Shown piece by piece: positions 1-5,115 of a stretch of DNA of 8,305 nucleotides. Origin of the DNA: an uncultured Burkholderiales bacterium (lineage in GTDB: Bacteria; Pseudomonadota; Gammaproteobacteria; Burkholderiales; Burkholderiaceae_C). The stretch is taken from contig CAIYKK010000486.1 in the NCBI GenBank assembly GCA_903926695.1, positions 1-8,305 of the forward strand, read 5' to 3'. Position 1 is the stretch's first letter, and each line of letters opens with the position of its first letter. The notes below the pieces were generated by a model. It did no database searches. It had not been told where the DNA came from and saw nothing but the letters and a program-made list of their open reading frames with translations. The position numbers and the translations under genes were made by a program.

Positions 1-156
1 TCCAGCCGGTTGATGCGAAAAGAATATGGAGATTTCCACCCTTGGCTAAAACGTCGTGGCGTGCTGTGGTCGCCAAGCTACTTTGCCGCATCGTGTGGGG
101 GCGCGCCGATTGAAATACTCAGGCAGTACATCCAGCAGCAGGCTATCGACGCGTAG
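1..156 (+). CDS. tnpA: IS200/IS605-family transposase TnpA, C-terminal end (cut by window start)
   Basis: Frame 1 is open from the first base to a TAG at 154-156, giving 51 residues. The fragment contains LWSPSYFAASCGG followed by the helix IEILRQYIQQQ. This matches the C-terminal end of Y1 HUH transposases of the IS200/IS605 family, which move single-stranded DNA. In this family the catalytic tyrosine sits in that last helix and a metal-binding glutamine follows four residues later. Here these would be Tyr43 and Gln47 of the fragment, so the visible catalytic helix looks intact. The HUH histidines lie upstream of the window, so it is not possible to say whether the gene is complete. A GC-rich hairpin follows the stop by 9 bases, as expected near an end of such an element. 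Family assignment rests on motif recognition only. Confidence 0.8.
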   Translation, partial: SSRLMRKEYGDFHPWLKRRGVLWSPSYFAASCGGAPIEILRQYIQQQAIDA

Positions 157-160
157 GCGC

Positions 161-712
161 TCAGACCCCGGCATAAATGCCGGGGCTTGTCGCTTGGGGA
201 GGGTCATCCATAAAATCATCGCGGCAAAAACCGGCCTTCAGCGACTCCCCGGTGACCTTGCGGATCACTTCGCCGCTAAAACCTCGCGCGGCTAAAAACC
301 GCATCTGTTTGGCGCGCCCGGCGGGGTCCGCTGCGGGCTGGTCAAACTTTTTGCGCCAGACTGCGCGGGCGCGCTCCAGTTCGCTGGCCTTGAGGCTGTC
401 CACCGCCTCGGCCACGGCCTGCGCGCCCAGCCCTTTCGTCTGCAGCTCGTGGCGGATGCGTGCTGCGCCGAAGCGCCCGGCGCGCCGGTTGATCACCGAC
501 GCCACCACCCGCGTTTCGCTGATGAAATCCTTGGCCTGCAATTCATCGAGCACCTGCGCGAGCTGGCCGGGCTCTTCCTCGTGGGCGCGCAGTTTGCGCT
601 CCAGTTCGGTGCGGGAATGCTCGCGCCCCGCCAGGTAGCGCAGGGCGCGGCCCTTGAGCGACAGGCCAAAGCCCGCACGCGCTACCGGTTTGGCTGGCGG
701 CTGATCGGGCAT
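161..712 (-). CDS. recX: RecX, regulator of RecA
   Basis: The product has 183 residues. RecX binds RecA filaments and limits their growth and activities, acting in the cytoplasm. The body shows the helical RecX repeats: SLKGRALRYLAGREHSR near 18-34, the LDELQAKDFISE segment near 55-66, RVVASVINRRAGRFG near 68-82, and AKQMRFLAARGFSGEVIRKV near 134-153. Location supports the call: it lies 11 bases downstream of recA on the same strand, the usual recA-recX order, so it is probably co-transcribed. No strong Shine-Dalgarno is visible in the short gap, so translation may be coupled to recA. The C-terminus is odd. After about residue 155 the sequence loses RecX character, and the last residues (GIYAGV) are encoded by the hairpin next to the tnpA remnant, suggesting that the native tail was altered by the element. 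Confidence 0.92.
   Translation of the reverse strand: MPDQPPAKPVARAGFGLSLKGRALRYLAGREHSRTELERKLRAHEEEPGQLAQVLDELQAKDFISETRVVASVINRRAGRFGAARIRHELQTKGLGAQAVAEAVDSLKASELERARAVWRKKFDQPAADPAGRAKQMRFLAARGFSGEVIRKVTGESLKAGFCRDDFMDDPPQATSPGIYAGV
166..185. repeat. Perfect GC-rich hairpin, probable IS200/IS605 element-end structure
   Basis: Arms CCCCGGCA (166-173) and TGCCGGGG (178-185) pair perfectly around the loop TAAA. Hairpins of this type at element ends are what TnpA recognises. It sits 9 bases after the tnpA stop and inside the last codons of recX. No T-run follows on either strand, so it is a poor intrinsic terminator, although it could still slow RNA polymerase or stabilise the recX 3' end. 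The exact element boundary cannot be defined from this window. Confidence 0.65.
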
Positions 713-723
713 TGCGCTGGGTC

Positions 724-1848
724 TCAGGCTGCGGCGGCAGAGGCCGATTTACCGGCTTTTTCAGCCTTTTCGGGTTTTTCGGGCTTGGCGGCGGGCGCTT
801 CGCTGGCGCCTGCGACCGGCGGCAGCAGCGGAACGCCCAACGATTCGCGCACCTTGTTTTCAATCTCCATCGCCAGCGCCGGGTTTTCTTTCAGGAATTC
901 GCGCGAGTTGTCGCGGCCTTGGCCGATTTTTTCGCCCTTGTAGGCGTACCAGGCACCGGACTTTTCAACGATGTGGCCCGCCACGCCCAAATCAAGCACC
1001 TCACCCAGGCGGCTGATGCCTTCGCCGTACAGGATGTCGAACTCGGCGGTTTTGAACGGCGAGGCTACCTTGTTCTTGACCACCTTGACGCGGGTTTCAT
1101 TGCCAATGACTTCATCGCCCTTTTTGATCGAGCCGATGCGGCGAATGTCCAGCCGCACCGAGGCGTAAAACTTCAGCGCATTGCCGCCGGTGGTGGTTTC
1201 GGGCGAGCCGAACATCACGCCAATCTTCATGCGAATCTGGTTGATAAAAATCACCATGCAGTTGGCTTTTTTGATCGTGGCGGTCAGCTTGCGCAGCGCC
1301 TGGCTCATCAAACGCGCTTGCATGCCGGGCAGCGAGTCGCCCATTTCACCTTCCAGTTCGGCCTTGGGCGTGAGCGCGGCCACCGAGTCGATGACGATCA
1401 GATCAACCGCGCCGGAGCGGGTCAGCGAATCGACGATTTCCAGCGCCTGCTCGCCGGTGTCGGGCTGGGAAATCAGCAGTTCCTGCAGATTGACACCCAG
1501 CTTTTGCGCATATTGAATATCTAGCGCGTGCTCGGCATCGACAAAAGCGCAGGTGCCGCCGATTTTTTGCATTTCGGCAATGACTTGCAGCGTCAGCGTG
1601 GTTTTTCCCGACGATTCCGGGCCGTAGATTTCGACCACGCGGCCACGCGGCAGGCCGCCCACGCCCAGCGCAATATCGAGGCCCAGCGAACCGGTGGAAA
1701 CGACTTGAATGTCTTCAATCACCTCGCCAGCGCCCAGCTTCATGATGGTGCCTTTGCCGAACTGCTTTTCAATTTGGGCCAGCGCGGCGGCCAGCGCTTT
1801 GGCTTTTTCGGTGTTGAGGGCAGGGGCGGATTTGATCGGTGCGTCCAT
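724..1848 (-). CDS. recA: RecA recombinase
   Basis: The product has 374 residues. RecA is the ATP-dependent strand-exchange protein that forms filaments on single-stranded DNA and triggers LexA self-cleavage. Visible motifs are the Walker A GPESSGKT (76-83), the catalytic glutamate in VDAEHALD (Glu106), the Walker [11 protein letters not shown] (150-159), the loop-2 region [12 protein letters not shown] (214-225), and NQIRMKIG (203-210). The core is full length, followed by a low-complexity tail rich in Ala, Lys, Pro and Glu (about 347-374), which is typical of the variable RecA C-terminus. The start is supported by AAGGA at 1862-1858, 9 bases before the ATG. recX follows 11 bases downstream, and a marR-type gene diverges upstream. 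Confidence 0.99.
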   Translation of the reverse strand: MDAPIKSAPALNTEKAKALAAALAQIEKQFGKGTIMKLGAGEVIEDIQVVSTGSLGLDIALGVGGLPRGRVVEIYGPESSGKTTLTLQVIAEMQKIGGTCAFVDAEHALDIQYAQKLGVNLQELLISQPDTGEQALEIVDSLTRSGAVDLIVIDSVAALTPKAELEGEMGDSLPGMQARLMSQALRKLTATIKKANCMVIFINQIRMKIGVMFGSPETTTGGNALKFYASVRLDIRRIGSIKKGDEVIGNETRVKVVKNKVASPFKTAEFDILYGEGISRLGEVLDLGVAGHIVEKSGAWYAYKGEKIGQGRDNSREFLKENPALAMEIENKVRESLGVPLLPPVAGASEAPAAKPEKPEKAEKAGKSASAAAA

Positions 1849-1917
1849 GAGAAAACTTCCTTAAAAATCAATGAGATAAAAAATGATGCACGTCTTTTTC
1901 AGTCTTGGTGCAATCGC

Positions 1918-1946
1918 TTGACTGGGTGCATGGCCTGTACTTTAAG
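1918..1946 (+). promoter_or_regulatory. Candidate promoter of the marR-type gene
   Basis: TTGACT (1918-1923, five of six to the -35 consensus) is followed after 17 bases by TTTAAG (1941-1946, four of six to the -10 consensus). The start of transcription would fall near 1953, about 70 bases before the marR-type start codon. It overlaps the divergent recA candidate promoter and the CTG...CAG site. Confidence 0.4.
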
Positions 1947-1951
1947 GGCAG
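1935..1951. promoter_or_regulatory. Near-palindromic CTG...CAG site, candidate SOS (LexA) operator of recA
   Basis: Read on the plus strand, the site runs from CTG (1935-1937) to CAG (1949-1951) with matching inner CTT/AAG steps; 12 of 16 non-central positions are symmetric. It sits where a recA operator should, at the expected start of transcription just after a candidate -10. The spacing is CTG-N11-CAG, one base longer than the CTG-N10-CAG (CTGT-N8-ACAG) LexA consensus known for gamma- and betaproteobacteria, so identity is uncertain. Confidence 0.35.
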
Positions 1952-1955
1952 TATA
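1950..1955 (-). promoter_or_regulatory. Candidate -10 box of recA
   Basis: The minus strand reads TATACT here, five of six matches to TATAAT, about 100 bases upstream of the recA start. No good -35 is found at 16-18 bases (the best is TAAAAA at 1978-1973, 17 bases away). The near-palindromic operator candidate lies directly downstream, overlapping by two bases. Confidence 0.35.
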
Positions 1956-1978
1956 GATAGAAGTAAACCCTGTTTTTA

Positions 1979-2025
1979 GTCAGTTTGCCTGACCGATTGG
2001 CCACCCATGAAGTAGCATTCAGGCA
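1979..2025. promoter_or_regulatory. Inverted repeats in front of the marR-type gene, candidate autoregulatory operator
   Basis: Two overlapping inverted repeats are visible. GTCAG (1979-1983) pairs with CTGAC (1989-1993) across 5 bases. TGCCTGA (1986-1992) pairs perfectly with TCAGGCA (2019-2025) across 26 bases, and the second arm ends on the A of the start codon. MarR proteins commonly bind inverted repeats in their own leader region, so autoregulation is a reasonable inference. Confidence 0.35.
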
Positions 2026-2522
2026 TGGAAAAAACTGATTTGCCCAGTGCCCACGCCTTTGACGATACCGGCTGGCGCCTGACCCATCTGGGGCGGCGCA
2101 TGGGCCACGCGCTGCGCCGTTTTGACGAGCGTGTTCTCTGGCTGATGGCGCGCAATGTCGAGGTGCCGCTGGCGCTTTCCAATTTGGCGGCGCGTGACCA
2201 GGTGGGCGCGGCGCACATCCACATCACGCGCCACCTGGCCGTGGGCGGCTCGCGCCTGACCGATCTGGCGGTCAGCGCGGGCATGAGCAAGCAGGCGATG
2301 GGCGACTTGGTCAATCAGTGCGAAGCCTGGGGGCTGGTGCGGCGCGAAGCCGATCCGCACGACAGGCGTGCGCGCCGCGTGGTGTTCACCGAAGCCGGTT
2401 TAGCCTGGCTCGAAGCCTTCCGCTGCGCCGTGGCGCAGGCCGAGGAGGAGTTTCGCCAGGCCGTGGGTGGCGACGTGGCCACCGTGGTGGCGCTCGGGCT
2501 GGAGGCCTATGCCGGGCCTTGA
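2025..2522 (+). CDS. MarR-family winged-helix transcriptional regulator
   Basis: The product has 165 residues, a usual length for MarR proteins, which act as cytoplasmic dimers that release DNA on binding small ligands or on oxidation. The winged helix is clear: helix-turn-helix SRLTDLAVSAGMSKQAMGDL (76-95), recognition helix around 88-103, and the wing DPHDRRARRVVFTEAG (110-125) with the conserved Asp-Arg pattern. The N-terminal (about 15-45) and C-terminal (about 125-160) helices would form the dimer interface. One cysteine at 99 lies in the recognition-helix region and another at 134 in the C-terminal helix; a redox role is possible but unproven. The ATG at 2025 has no strong ribosome binding site. 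The gene is divergent from recA, and inverted repeats reach its start codon. The ligand and targets cannot be predicted. Confidence 0.88.
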   Translation: MEKTDLPSAHAFDDTGWRLTHLGRRMGHALRRFDERVLWLMARNVEVPLALSNLAARDQVGAAHIHITRHLAVGGSRLTDLAVSAGMSKQAMGDLVNQCEAWGLVRREADPHDRRARRVVFTEAGLAWLEAFRCAVAQAEEEFRQAVGGDVATVVALGLEAYAGP

Positions 2523-2703
2523 GCCCATGAAATCCTGCCCTTCAGGCGAATTACCGGGCGATCAGCATGCAAATATGCACACAATGCCAACACTTGCCGA
2601 CATGGGTAACCATTGAGCACGGCAGTAAGCGCCTAGAATTTGCAAAATAAGTAACCCATCATTGCGCATCCCTTGATGCGCTTGATCTCTGGAGACAAGC
2701 CCC
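2523..2703 (+). promoter_or_regulatory. Leader region of the two-component operon
   Basis: This 181-base gap separates the marR-type gene from the response regulator. A possible promoter is TTGAGC (2613-2618) with TAGAAT (2634-2639), but the 15-base spacing is short. ATGGGT (2602-2607) and ACCCAT (2654-2659) form an inverted pair, and GTAACC occurs at 2606 and 2651; these could be regulator contacts. A perfect 7-base-pair hairpin, GCGCATC and GATGCGC around CCTT, spans 2664-2681 just before the ribosome binding site GGAG (2691-2694, 9 bases from the ATG). No clear terminator for the marR-type gene is seen. Confidence 0.35.
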
Positions 2704-3378
2704 ATGCGTATCTTGATTGCCGAAGACGACCAGGTGCTGGCCGATGGCCTGCTGCGCACCCTGCGCGCTTCCGGCGCGGCAGCCGATCACGTGGCCAGCG
2801 GCAGCGAAGCCGATGCCGCGCTGCTGACCAACACCGAGTTCGATCTCTTGATTCTGGACCTGGGCTTGCCGCGCATGCACGGGCTGGAAGTGCTCAAGCG
2901 CCTGCGTGCGCGCGGCTCGACATTGCCGGTGCTGATTTTGACCGCCGCCGACAGTGTCGAAGAGCGCGTCAAGGGGCTGGACTACGGCGCCGACGACTAC
3001 ATGGCCAAGCCGTTTTCGCTGCAAGAGCTCGAAGCGCGGGTGCGCGCCCTGGTGCGCCGGGGCATGGGCGGGGCCAGCTCCACCATCAAACACGGCCCGC
3101 TGGTGTACGACCAGGCCGGCCGCGTGGCCACCATTGACGGCCAGATGCTGGAACTCTCGGCGCGCGAGTTGGGCCTGCTGGAAGTGCTGCTGCAGCGCGC
3201 CGGGCGGCTCGTCAGCAAAGACCAATTGGTCGAGCGCCTGTGCGAGTGGGGCGAAGAAGTGAGCAACAACGCCATCGAGGTGTACATCCACCGGCTGCGC
3301 AAAAAGATCGAAAAAGGCCCGGTGCGCATCGCCACCGTGCGCGGGCTGGGCTATTGCCTTGAAAAAATCCCCAACTAA
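2704..3378 (+). CDS. OmpR/PhoB-family response regulator (TctD/QseB-like)
   Basis: The product has 224 residues: a receiver domain (1 to about 115) and a C-terminal winged-helix DNA-binding domain (about 125-222). Receiver residues are all present: acidic pair Asp8/Asp9, phospho-acceptor Asp52 in LLILDLGLP, Thr80 in LILTAAD, and Lys102 in MAKPF. The effector domain shows the OmpR pattern LSARELGLLEVLLQRAG, the recognition helix in NNAIEVYIHRLRKKI, and the wing VRIATVRGLGYCLE. The start is backed by GGAG 9 bases upstream. It is followed after 135 bases by a histidine kinase on the same strand, so the two form a two-component system. Sequence style resembles the TctD/QseB/PmrA group, but the inducing signal and targets are unknown. 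Confidence 0.95.
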   Translation: MRILIAEDDQVLADGLLRTLRASGAAADHVASGSEADAALLTNTEFDLLILDLGLPRMHGLEVLKRLRARGSTLPVLILTAADSVEERVKGLDYGADDYMAKPFSLQELEARVRALVRRGMGGASSTIKHGPLVYDQAGRVATIDGQMLELSARELGLLEVLLQRAGRLVSKDQLVERLCEWGEEVSNNAIEVYIHRLRKKIEKGPVRIATVRGLGYCLEKIPN

Positions 3379-3382
3379 CGTC

Positions 3383-3492
3383 GCCCCCACGCTTGCCGCT
3401 TCGCGTGCTGCGCTGCCCCCCGAGGGGGCTGCACTCGCTTGGGGCGGCCCGGCGCTGCGTGCATTGGCCCCCACGCTGGCCGCTTCGCGTGC
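3383..3492. repeat. GC-rich palindromic intergenic repeat with two 26-base direct repeats
   Basis: A 26-base unit beginning GCCCCCACGCT occurs at 3383-3408 and again at 3467-3492 with one mismatch (T/G at position 12). Between them is a perfect hairpin, GCCCCC (3415-3420) and GGGGGC (3424-3429) around CGA, followed by CTTGGGGCGGCCCGGCG (3438-3454). From memory, this mix of a CGCTTCGCG-type motif, a C/G-run palindrome and a CTTGGGGCGGCC tail resembles an abundant intergenic repeat of Comamonadaceae genomes; this is recognition, not a search result. It separates the response regulator from its kinase, genes that usually abut or overlap. Confidence 0.7.
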
Positions 3493-3513
3493 GGTGCTGG
3501 CGCTGGCATCACC

Positions 3514-4983
3514 GTGGCGCTGAGGCTTTTTCAGCGCGAGCGGCGCAGCTTGTTCGGCGAAATCCTCGACTGGATGCTCACGCCGCTGCTGCTGCTCTGG
3601 CCCATCAGCATGGCGCTGACCTGGCTGGTGGCGCAAAACATTGCGGGCAAGCCCTTTGACCGAGCGCTCGAATACAACGTGCAGGCGCTGGCCAAGCTGC
3701 TGATCATCAAAGATCACAAGGTTCAGTTCAACCTGACCGCGCCAGCGCGGGAAATTCTGCGCGCCGACGACACCGATCTGGTCTATTACCAGGTGACGGG
3801 CACACACGGCGAACACCTCAGCGGCGAGTACGACCTGCCCGCACCGCCCGAAGACGAAGAAAAACACACCACGAGCGAAGTGCAGCTGCGCCTCGACACG
3901 ATGCGCGGCGAAGACGTGCGCGTCGCCTACACCTGGATCAAGGTCGAAACCAAAGACGCCAAAGAGGCCAAGCTCGCGCCCCTGCCCGTGCTGGTGCAGG
4001 TGGCCGAAACGCTGGAAAAACGCAAAACGCTGGCCACCGAAATCGTCAAAGGCACGATGGTGCCGCAGTTTGTCACGCTGCCGCTGGCCGTTTTGCTGGT
4101 GTGGCTGGCGCTGGTGCGCGGCATCAAGCCGCTGGCCCAGCTCGAAAAGCGCATCCGCGCCCGTAAATCCGACGACATGAGCCCGCTCGACGACACCGCC
4201 GTGCCCGAAGAAGTCGCGCCGCTGGTGTCCTCCATCAACGATTTATTAAGCCGCCTGACGGTCTCGCTCTCGACGCAAAAGCGCTTTCTGGCCGACGCGG
4301 CGCATCAGCTCAAAACACCGCTGGCGGGTCTGCGCATGCAGGCCGATCTGGCGCAGCGCGAAACCAACGCCGACGAGCTGAAAAAATCGCTCAAAAACAT
4401 CGGCCTGGCCAGCGTGCGCGCCACCCACACCGTGAATCAACTGCTAGCGCTGGCGCGGGCCGAAACCACAGGCCGCGCCCTGGCCAAGCACCGGCTGGAC
4501 ATGGTGGAAATCGCCTCCGAAGTCATGGCCGACTCGGTGCCGCGCACGCTCGACAAAAAAATCGATCTGGGCTACGACGGCCCGGACGCAGGCCAGGCCA
4601 GCACCCACCTCGAAGGCAACCCGACGCTGCTCAAGGAAATGGTGCGCAATCTGGTGGACAACGCCATCAACTACACGCCCGAAGGCGGGCAGGTCACGCT
4701 GCGGCTGATGCCCGACCCGTTCAGCGGTGTGCTGGTGCTCATCGTCGAAGACTCGGGGCAGGGCATCGCCGAGTCCGAGCGCGAACTGGTGTTCCAGCCG
4801 TTTTACCGCACGCTCGGCACCAATGTGGACGGCTCCGGGCTGGGGCTGGCCATCGTGCTGGAAATCGTCAACCAGCACGGCGCGGCCATCACGATAGAAG
4901 ACGCCGATCTGCCCGGCAATCCGCAGACGCCCGGCACCCGCGTGACCGTGCGTTTTGTCGATATGGCGCTGTACCTGCCCTGA
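3514..4983 (+). CDS. Sensor histidine kinase (TctE/QseC-like, 2CSK_N-type sensor)
   Basis: From GTG 3514 the product has 489 residues. It is an inner-membrane kinase that would phosphorylate the response regulator encoded just upstream. Order of parts: membrane segment about 21-41 (DWMLTPLLLLWPISMALTWL), periplasmic sensor about 42-182 of the 2CSK_N type, membrane segment about 183-201, a HAMP-like linker, HisKA with the phospho-acceptor His264 in ADAAHQLKTPLAG, then the ATPase domain with the N box (Asn379, Asn383), G1 VEDSGQGI (Asp413) and G2 GSGLGL (440-445). All catalytic motifs are present. The GTG was chosen because VALRLFQRERRSLFGEILDW begins like the family; a TTG at 3439 in the same frame lies inside the intergenic repeat and is less likely. 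No clear ribosome binding site precedes 3514. The last residues (after VTVRF) may be encoded by a tnpB relic. Confidence 0.9.
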   Translation: MALRLFQRERRSLFGEILDWMLTPLLLLWPISMALTWLVAQNIAGKPFDRALEYNVQALAKLLIIKDHKVQFNLTAPAREILRADDTDLVYYQVTGTHGEHLSGEYDLPAPPEDEEKHTTSEVQLRLDTMRGEDVRVAYTWIKVETKDAKEAKLAPLPVLVQVAETLEKRKTLATEIVKGTMVPQFVTLPLAVLLVWLALVRGIKPLAQLEKRIRARKSDDMSPLDDTAVPEEVAPLVSSINDLLSRLTVSLSTQKRFLADAAHQLKTPLAGLRMQADLAQRETNADELKKSLKNIGLASVRATHTVNQLLALARAETTGRALAKHRLDMVEIASEVMADSVPRTLDKKIDLGYDGPDAGQASTHLEGNPTLLKEMVRNLVDNAINYTPEGGQVTLRLMPDPFSGVLVLIVEDSGQGIAESERELVFQPFYRTLGTNVDGSGLGLAIVLEIVNQHGAAITIEDADLPGNPQTPGTRVTVRFVDMALYLP

Positions 4984-5096
4984 GCCCAGACGCACCTGAA
5001 TCGGTGCGTCAATGGACTTGTCCGGCCTGCAGCACGACCCGTGACCGCGACCTAAACGCCGCAGTCAATTTAAAAAGCACGCTCCCACAGGGGTGA
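4983..5096 (+). pseudogene. tnpB: Remnant of TnpB (RNA-guided nuclease of IS200/IS605 elements), C-terminal end
   Basis: The frame reading through 4983 and ending at TGA 5094-5096 encodes SPDAPESVRQWTCPAC followed by STTRDRDLNAAVNL. This matches the TnpB C-terminus: the linker before the second CPxC knuckle of the zinc ribbon, then the DRDxNAA motif that carries the RuvC-III aspartate. No start codon or upstream nuclease body is present, and the first zinc knuckle is missing, so this is a dead fragment. In the same frame, upstream codons back to about 4962 (YGAVPAL) resemble the stretch after the first knuckle, so the relic may begin inside the kinase 3' end. It follows the kinase stop directly and precedes a hairpin. 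It may or may not derive from the same element type as the tnpA remnant at the left edge. Confidence 0.75.
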
Positions 5097-5115
5097 AGGC
5101 CGGGCGTGCGCTTTT
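5072..5115. terminator. Candidate bidirectional terminator between convergent genes
   Basis: An A-tract (5072-5076) is followed by GCACGC (5077-5082), which pairs with GCGTGC (5104-5109), and then by GC and a T-run (5112-5115). An alternative fold pairs AAAAGC with GCTTTT and ACGC with GCGT, leaving a two-base bulge. The A-tract/stem/T-tract layout suits termination on both strands between the kinase gene and the minus-strand flavoprotein gene. The loop is long (about 21 bases) and the T-run short, so strength is doubtful. It overlaps the tnpB remnant and may be its old end structure. Confidence 0.4.

Noticed and set aside
166..185. Intrinsic terminator for recX
   Set aside because: The stem is good, but no T-run follows on the minus strand or the plus strand; an element-end hairpin explains it better.
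712..1524. A 270-codon plus-strand open frame opposite recA
   Set aside because: It is the antisense reading of recA, rich in His, Gln and Arg with no domain.
3383..3492. A CRISPR array from the two 26-base repeats
   Set aside because: There are only two copies, the 58-base interval is itself palindromic repeat sequence, and no cas gene is nearby.
3439..3513. The upstream TTG start for the histidine kinase
   Set aside because: It lies within the palindromic repeat and would add 25 residues that look like translated repeat (Gly, Ala, Arg, Cys rich); GTG 3514 fits the family start better. Not excluded with certainty.
2659..3867. A 402-codon minus-strand open frame opposite the response regulator and kinase
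   Set aside because: It is a mirror of GC-rich coding DNA. The plus strand here carries complete receiver, winged-helix and kinase motifs, while the minus reading is low-complexity with no recognisable domain.
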